Below, piece after piece: positions 16,607 through 24,854 of a stretch of DNA of 64,000 nucleotides. Made by a program: the position numbers and the translations under genes. The DNA is from Pseudogracilibacillus sp037071985. Lineage in GTDB: Bacteria; Bacillota; Bacilli; Bacillales; Amphibacillaceae. The DNA lies in the NCBI RefSeq assembly GCF_037071985.1, contig NZ_JAXHDF010000001.1:186001-250000 (forward strand), in the 5' to 3' direction. How positions within the stretch are numbered: position 1 is the stretch's first letter; every line of letters starts with the position of its first letter. Below the pieces are notes generated by a model. That model was given only the letters and a program-made list of their open reading frames with translations. It was not told the origin of the DNA and did no database searches.

Positions 16607-17749
16607 CTACCTATCTTTTAGTAAATTTTTTGAAATAACCATTCGTTGAATTTCATTTGTCCCTTCGTAAATTTCAGTCACTTTCGCATCTCTAAAAAAT
16701 CTTTCAACAGAGTAATCTTCCGTGTAGCCATATCCACCAAATAGTTGTACTGCTTCTATTGCCACTTTACGAGCTGTTTGCGCTGTAAAAAGCTTCGCCA
16801 TCGATACCTCTTTGTTGCACATTTTATCTTTTTGTATTAAATGAGCAGCATGATACACTAACAACTTCGAAGCTTCTATTTCTGTAGCCATATCAGCCAA
16901 TTTAAAAGCAACCCCTTGATGATGGGCAACAGGCTTTCCGAATTGCACTCGCTCTTTTGTATAGTTGAGAGCAGCTTCCATTGCAGCTTCAGCTATTCCT
17001 AGCGCTTGAGCAGCAATTCCAATTCTACCAACATTCAAATTTGCCATTGCTATTTTATAGCCTTCTCCTTCTTTTCCTAGCAATTGGTCTTTCCTCACTT
17101 TACATTGGTCAAAGTTTAGTGAAACAGTACTTGATCCATGGAGTCCCATTTTCTTTTCGCTTTTACCAACCGAAAAGCCTGGATTATCTTTTTCTATAAT
17201 AAATGCACTTATCCCTTTAGATCCTACTGAATCTTGCGTTCTTGCAAATGTAATAAATGTATCTGCTTCTTTTCCATTCGTAATAAATAATTTTGATCCG
17301 TTTAAAATATAATGATCTTCTTGTAATGTTGCCCGCAGTTTAAGATTAGCTGCATCCGATCCTGCCTGCGGTTCTGTTAGGGCAAATGCTCCTAAATACT
17401 TTCCTGTAGCCAATTTAGGTAAGTAGCGATTCTTCTGTTCGTCATTTCCAAAATATAAAATTGGATTTGTACCAACTGATGTGTGTACAGATAATATGAC
17501 ACCTAAAGCTGCACTCACTTTAGAAATTTCATGAATTGCAATGATATAAGATGTCAAGTCTAGCCCGCTTCCTCCATACTGTTGGGGAATTGGGATGCCC
17601 ATTAAGCCGAGTTCACCCATTTTTTTAATAATAGAAGCAGGGAAATTTCCTTTTTCCATTTCATTCACTTGAGGCTTTATCTCTTTCTCGGCAAAATCAC
17701 GGACCATTTTTTGAATCATTAGCTGTTCTTCAGTAAAATGGATGTTCAT
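16607..17749 (-). CDS. Short-chain acyl-CoA dehydrogenase 2
   Basis: Second acyl-CoA dehydrogenase of the operon, 380 aa. It carries GAFALTEPQAGSDAANL, LFITNGKEADTFITFAR, VQLFGGYGYTEDYSVER and IYEGTNEIQRMVI. I start at the ATG at 17749 (MNIHFTEEQL), which has GAGGGTG just upstream and matches the family N-terminus; a longer in-frame extension would overlap the hbd gene and has no support. An operon of thiolase, HBD and acyl-CoA dehydrogenase resembles mmgABC of B. subtilis. Exact chain-length preference cannot be read from sequence. Confidence 0.93.
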   Translation of the reverse strand: MNIHFTEEQLMIQKMVRDFAEKEIKPQVNEMEKGNFPASIIKKMGELGLMGIPIPQQYGGSGLDLTSYIIAIHEISKVSAALGVILSVHTSVGTNPILYFGNDEQKNRYLPKLATGKYLGAFALTEPQAGSDAANLKLRATLQEDHYILNGSKLFITNGKEADTFITFARTQDSVGSKGISAFIIEKDNPGFSVGKSEKKMGLHGSSTVSLNFDQCKVRKDQLLGKEGEGYKIAMANLNVGRIGIAAQALGIAEAAMEAALNYTKERVQFGKPVAHHQGVAFKLADMATEIEASKLLVYHAAHLIQKDKMCNKEVSMAKLFTAQTARKVAIEAVQLFGGYGYTEDYSVERFFRDAKVTEIYEGTNEIQRMVISKNLLKDR

Positions 17750-17783
17750 ACGGCACCCTCGCTTTCCGGATGAGAATATTTTT

Positions 17784-18635
17784 TTATGTGTACGTATAAA
17801 AGCCTTTTCCAGTCTTTTTCCCGTACCATCCTGCCTGTACATATTGCCTTAAAAGTGGACATGGTCTATATTTACTGTCCCCGAAACCTTCATATAGAAC
17901 TTCCATAATATATAAACATGTATCTAACCCTATAAAATCTGCTAAGGTCAGTGGACCCATTGGGTGATTCATTCCTAACTTCATCACCGTATCAACATCT
18001 TCAGGGCTAGCCACCCCTTCATAAACTGTGTATATTGCTTCATTTATCATTGGCATTAATATTCTATTTGCGACAAACCCTGGGAAGTCATTCACAGTAA
18101 CAGACGTTTTATTTAACTCCTTCGCTACACTCTCAATTTTTAGATACGTCTCTTCATCAGTTTGAATTGCACGGATTATTTCTACTAGTTTCATTACTGG
18201 AACTGGATTCATAAAATGCATACCAATTACTTTTCCAGGGCGATTGGTCACCGCTGCAATTTCGGTTATTGGTAAAGAAGACGTATTTGTTGCCAGGATC
18301 GTATGAGCTGCAACTACTTGATCTAATTGTTGAAATAGCTCTTTTTTAACATCAAGGTTTTCTATCACTGCTTCAATTACTAAATCCGCGTCATGAGCTC
18401 TTCCAATGTCTGTTGAGGTTGTTAATCGATTCAATGTCCCATCTTTTTCGATGTCGGTAATACGACCTTTTTCTACTGCACGTGTCAGTAAACGATGAAT
18501 AGAATTTATACCACGTTCCACTATATCTTCATTAATATCGTGAAGAACAACATGATATCCCGACTGAGCACACACTTGGGCAATTCCAGAACCCATCTGT
18601 CCTGCTCCAACAACAACGATATTTCTTACATCCAT
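17784..18635 (-). CDS. hbd: 3-hydroxybutyryl-CoA dehydrogenase
   Basis: NAD(P)-dependent oxidation of 3-hydroxyacyl-CoA to 3-ketoacyl-CoA. The 283-aa protein has the Rossmann motif GAGQMGSGIAQVCAQSG at the N-terminus, the catalytic His in GMHFMNPVPVMKLVEII, and the C-terminal helical domain with HPMGPLTLADFIGLD. ATG at 18635 has AGGAGG upstream. It follows the thiolase gene by 63 bp and precedes the second acyl-CoA dehydrogenase by 34 bp. Confidence 0.95.
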   Translation of the reverse strand: MDVRNIVVVGAGQMGSGIAQVCAQSGYHVVLHDINEDIVERGINSIHRLLTRAVEKGRITDIEKDGTLNRLTTSTDIGRAHDADLVIEAVIENLDVKKELFQQLDQVVAAHTILATNTSSLPITEIAAVTNRPGKVIGMHFMNPVPVMKLVEIIRAIQTDEETYLKIESVAKELNKTSVTVNDFPGFVANRILMPMINEAIYTVYEGVASPEDVDTVMKLGMNHPMGPLTLADFIGLDTCLYIMEVLYEGFGDSKYRPCPLLRQYVQAGWYGKKTGKGFYTYT

Positions 18636-18698
18636 TAAATAAACCTCCTCATTTTTAGTTATAAAGTCATCAAATTTTATCTCAATTTCAATAACAAA

Positions 18699-19886
18699 CT
18701 ACTGTTTAGGGACTTCGATTAAAATAGCATCTCCTTGACCGCCACCACTACAAATTGCTGCAATTCCTAATCCTCCACCACGACGTTTCAATTCATAGAT
18801 TAGCGTCAAAACTATTCTAGCTCCACTCGCTCCAATTGGATGTCCTAATGCAATCGCTCCTCCATTTACATTAATTTTATCGGACTCCAATCCTGCAATT
18901 TTTGAACTTGCTAGCGCAACCGCTGCAAACGCCTCATTAATCTCATATAAGTCAATATCCTTTTTAGTTTTTCCTGTTTTATCTAACAATTTATCAATCA
19001 CCAATCCAGGTGTTTGTGGAAAGTTTTTCGCTTCTACTGCTATTTCCGCATGCCCAATCACTGTTGCTAATGGTTTTTTTCCTAGTTCTTCAGCCTTCTT
19101 GTCAGACATTAAAACAAAAGCACATGCACCATCGTTTATTCCCGGTGCATTGCCTGCCGTAATGGTTCCATCACGATCAAATGCCGGACGTAACCCTGCC
19201 AGTTTTTCTAACGTTGTATCTTTACGAGGAGCTTCATCTTGGTCAACTACAATAGGATCTCCTTTTCTTTGTGGCACCTCGACTGGAATAATTTCTTCTC
19301 GAAACTTACCTTCTTCAACTGCTCGGATTGCTTTCTGATGACTATGAAAAGCCCATTCATCCTGAACTTCCCGGGATAACTCAAATTCATCCGCCGTATT
19401 GTTTCCATACGTACCCATATGAACACCTGTAAACGAACATGTTAAGCCATCATGTACCATCATATCTACAACTTTTTTATCTCCCATTCGATAGCCCCAA
19501 CGTGCATCTGGCAGAATATAAGGAGCATTACTCATACTCTCCATTCCACCTGCCACGATAACATCTTCATCTCCTAAACGAATGATCTGATCAGCTAAAG
19601 TAAGACTACGTAGCCCTGACGCACATACTTTATTAATCGTTTCGGTTTTTACACTCCAAGGAATCCCTGCTTTTTGAGCGGCTTGGCGTGAAGGAATCTG
19701 CCCTTGCCCTCCCTGAAGTACATTACCCATAATAACCTCATCAATATTTTCGCCTTGCATATCCGCTCTTTCAATAGCTGCTTGAATTGCTCTCCCACCT
19801 AATTCTGATGCGGATAGCGCCTTCAAACCGCCTCCAAATCTTCCAAATGGTGTTCGCGCTCCTGATACAATCACTGTCTTTGACAA
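18699..19886 (-). CDS. Acetyl-CoA C-acyltransferase (thiolase)
   Basis: Thiolytic cleavage, or condensation, of 3-ketoacyl-CoA. At 395 aa it shows the nucleophilic Cys in NKVCASGLRSLTLAD, the GHPIGASGARIV histidine motif and the C-terminal catalytic Cys in ICSGGGQGDAI. The start is a TTG at 19886 (LSKTVIVSGARTPFG), with AGGGAG nine bases upstream and fitting the family N-terminus; the ATG at 19919 would add eleven unconserved residues upstream of that ribosome binding site. First gene of the operon, behind the promoter at 19941-19981. Confidence 0.95.
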   Translation of the reverse strand: MSKTVIVSGARTPFGRFGGGLKALSASELGGRAIQAAIERADMQGENIDEVIMGNVLQGGQGQIPSRQAAQKAGIPWSVKTETINKVCASGLRSLTLADQIIRLGDEDVIVAGGMESMSNAPYILPDARWGYRMGDKKVVDMMVHDGLTCSFTGVHMGTYGNNTADEFELSREVQDEWAFHSHQKAIRAVEEGKFREEIIPVEVPQRKGDPIVVDQDEAPRKDTTLEKLAGLRPAFDRDGTITAGNAPGINDGACAFVLMSDKKAEELGKKPLATVIGHAEIAVEAKNFPQTPGLVIDKLLDKTGKTKKDIDLYEINEAFAAVALASSKIAGLESDKINVNGGAIALGHPIGASGARIVLTLIYELKRRGGGLGIAAICSGGGQGDAILIEVPKQ

Positions 19887-19940
19887 TTGGAACAACTCCC
19901 TTACTAGATTTGAAATCACTTGTAAAAACTGTTAATTACT

Positions 19941-19981
19941 ATTATATATGATAACGCTTTCTTTTGTCGAGCGAACGCTCA
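19941..19981 (-). promoter_or_regulatory. Thiolase-operon promoter with overlapping operator and cre-like site
   Basis: -10 TATAAT (19941-19946) and -35 TCGACA (19965-19970), 18 bp apart. An inverted repeat TGAGCG-TT-CGCTCG (minus strand, 19968-19981) overlaps the -35. A cre-like sequence TGATAACGCTTTCT (19949-19962; one mismatch to TGNNARCGNWWWCA, counted on the minus strand) fills the spacer. The inverted repeat has the same 6-2-6 form as the one in the fadF promoter, so the TetR protein encoded in this operon is the obvious candidate; CcpA control is also suggested. Confidence 0.6.
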
Positions 19982-19989
19982 ATCATTTT

Positions 19990-20210
19990 ATCTATATTTA
20001 TATTACTCTTTGTGACTATGTGATTTTATACATCTATCAGTAAAAATCAACTTATAATTAACTCATTCCGCTATGCTAAGTGGGCAGGGCTGACCAAATT
20101 TCCTACTATACTAAAGTAACTGGCCTCGACTGGTAAAGTAGCCAAAGATTTGTCCATGGTGTTTCCCACAAAGTGGCTCACATTTAAGATTGAATAATGG
20201 CCGTTAGTTC
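19990..20210. other. Intergenic spacer between thiolase promoter and fadF terminator
   Basis: About 220 bp without a credible ORF. The stretch 20075-20200 is richer in G+C than its surroundings and has outer complementary GTGGG/CCCAC ends (near 20079 and 20165), but I recognise no known RNA family or repeat in it. Confidence 0.35.
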
Positions 20211-20212
20211 AA

Positions 20213-20241
20213 TGAAAAAAAGGAGCCCACTAGGACTCCTT
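20213..20241 (-). terminator. fadF terminator
   Basis: Stem AAGGAGTCC/GGGCTCCTT with a TAGT loop (20220-20241), followed on the minus strand by seven T residues. It begins nine bases after the fadF stop. Confidence 0.85.
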
Positions 20242-20249
20242 GGTTTTAT

Positions 20250-22358
20250 TTAAGCTGTTTTTATTTTTTCTTCTGTGAATACGGATAATGCTAAAATTTC
20301 TGCGACATCCATTGTGCCGATATCCTGATCGACATCTTTCGCTTTTGTACCATCACTTAGCATCGTCAGACAGAATGGACATGCACTAGAGATTATTGTT
20401 GGATTAACTTCTAAAGCTTGTTCTGTCCGAGCGACATTAATTCGATTTCCTGTCGTTTCCTCTGTCCACATAAGCCCTCCGCCGGCTCCACAACACATTC
20501 CGTTATCGCGGGTACGTACCATTTCAACAAGTTCAAGACCAGGAATTGCTTTAAGGATTTCCCGAGGTGGATCATATACGCCGTTATATCGACCTAAATA
20601 ACAGGAATCATGGTATGTTAATCGATGTTCTACCCGGCCTTTTGGTTCTAATTTCCCATCCATTACTAAGTCATATAACATTTGCGTGTGATGAATGACC
20701 TCCGCTTCAAAGCCAAGGTCTGGATATTCATTTTTAAAGATATTGTAGGCATGCGGATCGATCGTAACAATTTTAGTAACACCATTTTTTTCAAATTCCT
20801 TAATATTCTTCTCAGCGATTTCCTGAAATAAAAATTCATTTCCAATTCGGCGGGCGGTATCCCCTGAGTTCATTTCCCGATTTCCTAAAATCGCAAAGCT
20901 GACACCTGCTTGATTCATTAGCTTGGCAAACGCAATCGCAATCTTCTGGCTGCGGCTGTCATAAGCCCCCATCGAACTTACCCAATATAAATATTCAAAT
21001 TCTTTCTTCTCTTTTTTCAACTCTTTTATCGTCGGGATGTACACATCTTCATCCAGTTCACGCCACTTAATTCTATCTTTTTTCGACAATCCCCATGGGT
21101 TCCCTTGTCTTTCAATGTTCATGACGGCACGCTGTGCTTCTGGATCCATTTTCCCTTCCGTCATAACTAAATATCTGCGCATATCAATGATTTGGCCTAC
21201 ATGCTCGTTCATCACTGGGCACGCATCTTCACAATTTCGGCATGTTGTACATCCAGCAAGCTCTTCTTCAGTGATGACATCGCCAATCATACTAATTTGA
21301 TTCACCTCGGCAACTGCTTGCTCACGATCCATATGCGCATATTTATTCGGGCCTCTGTCACCAAAAGCATATGCCGGAACCCATGGAGCTTTTCCAGTGA
21401 TCGCTGCACCTTTATCATTGAGGTGATCACGAAGTTTAATCATAATATCCATTGGTGATAACATTTTTCCGGTCGTTGCGGCAGGACAGACACTCGTACA
21501 TCTTCCACACTCTACACAAGCATAAAAATCCATCATTTGCCTTTGGTCAAAATCTTCTACTTTTCCAACCCCGAATGAAATCTCTTCTTCATCCGTTTCT
21601 TCATCGAAATCAAAGTTAATTGTTTTTAATTTCCCTGGAACCCGCTTACTTAAAAATACGTTTACTGGTCCAGCTATTAAATGGGCATGCTTCGACTGTG
21701 GAATATACACTAAAAATGCCAAAATTGTAATCGTATGAATCCACCAAAAAACAAAGAATAATACCATTGCGGCAGTTGGACTTAACCAACCAAAGGCAAG
21801 TGCAATGATACTAGCGACCGGCTCTGTCCATGTAGCAGGTTCGCCTAACCAAATTTGAAGCATTGCGTTCCCGAATAATACGGAGAGCATTAACGTTCCG
21901 ATAAAAAGAAGTACGATTCCCGCATAAAATCCTCGTTTTAAGCGGACGAGTTTTTCAATATAACGGCGGTAGAACGCCCACACAACAGCAACTAATATAG
22001 TGAGTGTAACGATCTCTTGAAAAAAAGTAAATCCTGGGTAAAACATACCGAATGGTAAGTGTTTTCCCGGCGCCAATCCTTTAATAAACATATCAATGGC
22101 GCCAAACTGTACAAGGATGAAACCGTAAAACATCATGACATGAATAATTCCGGATTTTTTATCTTTCATTAATTTTGATTGACCAAATACGATAACCCCG
22201 ATATCACGAAGACGCTCTTTTAAAGCCAGATCAAACTCTGACTCCTTACCGAGTTTCATATAGGCTACTCTAGTAGACACTGCCTTTGCAAAAAGGAATA
22301 TTCCATAAGCAGTAACAGCAATGAATGCAATCAAATTTACGAGCAAAAAAGTATCCAC
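20250..22358 (-). CDS. fadF: Iron-sulfur (acyl-CoA dehydrogenase-associated) oxidoreductase FadF
   Basis: Membrane-bound Fe-S protein thought to pass electrons from acyl-CoA dehydrogenases/ETF to menaquinone. The 702 aa contain an N-terminal membrane domain with about five or six hydrophobic segments (1-240), two 4Fe-4S motifs (CVECGRCTSVCP and CTTCRNCEDACP), and two C-terminal cysteine-rich CCG-type domains (MCCGAGGGLMW and SACPFCLTML). It starts at a GTG (22358) behind GAGGAGG. It is the B. subtilis YwjF/FadF type. It is the only gene between its promoter at 22465-22494 and the terminator at 20220, and its promoter shares an operator form with the thiolase operon. Confidence 0.92.
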   Translation of the reverse strand: MDTFLLVNLIAFIAVTAYGIFLFAKAVSTRVAYMKLGKESEFDLALKERLRDIGVIVFGQSKLMKDKKSGIIHVMMFYGFILVQFGAIDMFIKGLAPGKHLPFGMFYPGFTFFQEIVTLTILVAVVWAFYRRYIEKLVRLKRGFYAGIVLLFIGTLMLSVLFGNAMLQIWLGEPATWTEPVASIIALAFGWLSPTAAMVLFFVFWWIHTITILAFLVYIPQSKHAHLIAGPVNVFLSKRVPGKLKTINFDFDEETDEEEISFGVGKVEDFDQRQMMDFYACVECGRCTSVCPAATTGKMLSPMDIMIKLRDHLNDKGAAITGKAPWVPAYAFGDRGPNKYAHMDREQAVAEVNQISMIGDVITEEELAGCTTCRNCEDACPVMNEHVGQIIDMRRYLVMTEGKMDPEAQRAVMNIERQGNPWGLSKKDRIKWRELDEDVYIPTIKELKKEKKEFEYLYWVSSMGAYDSRSQKIAIAFAKLMNQAGVSFAILGNREMNSGDTARRIGNEFLFQEIAEKNIKEFEKNGVTKIVTIDPHAYNIFKNEYPDLGFEAEVIHHTQMLYDLVMDGKLEPKGRVEHRLTYHDSCYLGRYNGVYDPPREILKAIPGLELVEMVRTRDNGMCCGAGGGLMWTEETTGNRINVARTEQALEVNPTIISSACPFCLTMLSDGTKAKDVDQDIGTMDVAEILALSVFTEEKIKTA

Positions 22359-22389
22359 TTACGCTCCTCCTCTTCAATAATCAGTTATG

Positions 22390-22403
22390 TGATAACGTTT
22401 ACA
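22390..22403. promoter_or_regulatory. cre-like (CcpA) site in the fadF leader
   Basis: TGATAACGTTTACA fits the degenerate core TGNNARCGNWWWCA at every fixed position. It lies between the predicted fadF transcription start (about 22458) and the GTG, where bound CcpA would act as a roadblock. Carbon catabolite control is inferred. Confidence 0.55.
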
Positions 22404-22464
22404 CTTTCATTTTCCACTATCGATATAATCATTCCTCTACCATAAATAAGATGTTCTTATCTCT

Positions 22465-22494
22465 ATCATAAAACATGAATGACCATTCAGTCAA
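22465..22494 (-). promoter_or_regulatory. fadF promoter with FadR-type operator
   Basis: -35 TTGACT (22489-22494), 18-bp spacer, -10 TATGAT (22465-22470). The spacer contains the perfect inverted repeat TGAATG-GT-CATTCA (minus strand, 22476-22489), close to the TGAATGA..TCATTCA boxes known for Bacillus FadR. A repressor bound here would cover the promoter. Confidence 0.7.
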
Positions 22495-22539
22495 CTTTAT
22501 TTTATAATCTTATACTTTTCAAATTGGTCCTTACTATAT

Positions 22540-22580
22540 AAAATAATTTGGTCGCCATATACAATAGCTAGGCGACCAAA
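22540..22580 (-). terminator. argS terminator
   Basis: Ten-base-pair stem TTTGGTCGCC (22547-22556) / GGCGACCAAA (22571-22580) with a 14-nt loop, followed on the minus strand by TTATTTTATA. It starts five bases past the argS stop. Confidence 0.85.
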
Positions 22581-22585
22581 CATTT

Positions 22586-24256
22586 TTACATTTTCTGTGG
22601 GGCACTAATTCCTAAAATTCGTAGAGCATTTGCGATTGTAATTTGAACTGCTTTCATCAGTGCAATTCGAGCTTTTGTTACTGCTTCATTTTGTTCGTCA
22701 ATCACTTTTTCAGCATTATAAAAACTGTGTAAATAAGACGCTAAATCATATACATACTGAGTGACTCGATACGGCGCTTCCCTCTTTGCCGCTTCTGCAA
22801 TCATTTGAGGAAATTCAGCTAAATGCTTTAATAAATCCATCTCTTTATCGGTAGTTAACAAGGAAACATCAAACTCTTTTTGAATGTTAAATCCTTTTTC
22901 CTCCGCCTGAACGAGCATTGTACAAATACGTGCATGGGCGTATTGAACATAGAAGACCGGATTTTCATTTGATTTAGAACGCGCTAAATCAATATCAAAG
23001 TCCAACTGAGAATCGCTCGAGCGCATCGTAAAGAAATAACGAACCGCATCTACACCTACGTCATCCATCAATTCTCTTAAAGCAACTGCTTTACCAGTCC
23101 GCTTACTCATTCTTACCTTTTCACCATTTTCAAATAAATTTACTAATTGAATAATATTGACACCAAATTTTTCGGTCGAATAACCTAATGCTTGAATTGC
23201 CGCACTCATCCGGTTTACATAGCCATGGTGGTCTGCTCCCCAAATATTGATAACTTTATCAAAACCTCGTTCTAATTTATCCTTATGGTAAGCAATATCT
23301 GGAGTTAAATACGTGTAACTACCATCTCGTTTGATTAGCACACGGTCCTTATCATCTCCGAAATCAGTCGAGCGGAACCAAGTAGCCCCTTCATCCTCAT
23401 AGATATATCCTTTTTGATCTAACTGCTCCAATGTTTCTTTAATTTTATCATTTTTGTATAAAGACATTTCTGAGAACCAGTTGTCAAAATATACACCAAA
23501 TGCATCTAAGTCTTGTTTAATTTTTCCTAATTCATATTGAAGACCATAATCACGGAAAAATGCTAATCTTTCCTCTCGATCTTTTTCTACCCATTCATCT
23601 TTATATTGTTCGGCTAATTGCTTACCGACTTCGATAATATCTTCTCCGTAATAGCCATCTTCTGGCATATCGCTTTCTTTACCCAATGCTTGAAAATAAC
23701 GTGCTTCAATTGAAACTGCCAATTGATCAATTTGGTTTCCTGCATCATTTATATAATATTCCCGCTCCACGTCATATCCTGCCGTTTCGAAAACATTACA
23801 TAAAACGTCACCAAATGCTGCTCCCCGTGCGTGACCTAAATGTAGATCGCCAGTAGGGTTAACAGATACAAATTCTACTTGCACACGTTTATTTTTACCA
23901 GCATCTGTTTTGCCGTAATTTTTTTCTTGGTCCAAAATTGTACCTATAACATTACTTAAAAAGTCTTGTTTCATAAAAAAATTAATAAATCCTGGTCCAG
24001 CTATTTCAATCGATTCAATATTAGCTTGTTCTGTGTTTATTTTTTCCACTATTTTTTCAGCAATTTTTCTAGGTGGCATTTTGGCAACTCTCGCTAATTG
24101 CATCGCAATATTTGCTGCAAAATCACCATGCGACTTTTCTTTCGGTTTTTCCAACACAATTGACGGAATTTGTGCTTCCTCCGCTAGATTCGCTTCTAAT
24201 ATTGCCGTGATAATTTCTTGTTTTACCTTTTCTTCCACTTCTACTAACGTGTTCAT
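22586..24256 (-). CDS. argS: Arginine--tRNA ligase
   Basis: Class I aminoacyl-tRNA synthetase charging tRNA-Arg. At 556 aa it shows the N-terminal Arg-tRNA-binding domain, the HLGH signature within VNPTGDLHLGHARGAAFGD, WGADHHGYVNRM, and MSKR as the KMSKS equivalent, then the DALR anticodon-binding domain ending ALRILGISAPQKM. The ATG overlaps the ywiB stop by four bases (ATGA), so the two are translationally coupled. I saw no T-box in front of the pair. Confidence 0.97.
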   Translation of the reverse strand: MNTLVEVEEKVKQEIITAILEANLAEEAQIPSIVLEKPKEKSHGDFAANIAMQLARVAKMPPRKIAEKIVEKINTEQANIESIEIAGPGFINFFMKQDFLSNVIGTILDQEKNYGKTDAGKNKRVQVEFVSVNPTGDLHLGHARGAAFGDVLCNVFETAGYDVEREYYINDAGNQIDQLAVSIEARYFQALGKESDMPEDGYYGEDIIEVGKQLAEQYKDEWVEKDREERLAFFRDYGLQYELGKIKQDLDAFGVYFDNWFSEMSLYKNDKIKETLEQLDQKGYIYEDEGATWFRSTDFGDDKDRVLIKRDGSYTYLTPDIAYHKDKLERGFDKVINIWGADHHGYVNRMSAAIQALGYSTEKFGVNIIQLVNLFENGEKVRMSKRTGKAVALRELMDDVGVDAVRYFFTMRSSDSQLDFDIDLARSKSNENPVFYVQYAHARICTMLVQAEEKGFNIQKEFDVSLLTTDKEMDLLKHLAEFPQMIAEAAKREAPYRVTQYVYDLASYLHSFYNAEKVIDEQNEAVTKARIALMKAVQITIANALRILGISAPQKM

Positions 24257-24690
24257 TCTTTGTTCTCCTCCATATAGGTCAGTGTTAGATGATGGTGTCG
24301 GATTTCTTCTTTATTCATCATGACATCGTATTGAATAATGACTTTTCCTTCTCCATCACGTAAAGGCTCTAGTAAAATCGATTCTGTCTGAATTTCCAAT
24401 AAAAAGGAACCATAAGGGTGTCGATAGAGACATTCTGTTCGCTTTCCTTTCACGAACTGCTGGTTCATTGATATTTTTCCCGAGCGTTTAATATTAACTT
24501 TGTCTGATTTGATCGTGATTAACGTATCTACATTACCGAGATCATTCGACTTTTCTACAAACGAAATAACCTCCAGATGACCTTTTCGTATATACGTACC
24601 TGTTTGTTTAATAATTGATAGTTCTTTATTTCCTTGGTCTTCAATTACCGTTCGAAGTTCTATCGAAATATTTTTACTTTCCAGTTTCAT
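24253..24690 (-). CDS. ywiB: YwiB family protein (DUF1934), calycin-like beta-barrel
   Basis: Cytoplasmic protein of 145 aa with unknown biochemical role, predicted as a lipocalin-like barrel. It is almost entirely alternating beta-strand pattern, with no signal peptide. Typical family blocks are VIEDQGNKELSIIKQTGTY and the C-terminal HHHLTLTYMEE. The argS-ywiB pairing, here with a four-base overlap, is conserved in Bacillaceae. Confidence 0.85.
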   Translation of the reverse strand: MKLESKNISIELRTVIEDQGNKELSIIKQTGTYIRKGHLEVISFVEKSNDLGNVDTLITIKSDKVNIKRSGKISMNQQFVKGKRTECLYRHPYGSFLLEIQTESILLEPLRDGEGKVIIQYDVMMNKEEIRHHHLTLTYMEENKE

Positions 24691-24854
24691 TGGCGCTCCT
24701 TAAAGTTATATTGTATCCATATATTATAGCGATAATTATATCGATTTTCCATTAACATTCAATTGTCCGAAAAAGGTAATTTCCATTCCTTGTTTATTTT
24801 TATAATTTTTTTACCATAATGTACATAATTCAACAAAAAAAGAGGATGGCAATA

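Noticed and set aside
24691..24854. T-box leader for argS-ywiB
   Set aside because: No T-box sequence or specifier/terminator arrangement is visible upstream of ywiB.
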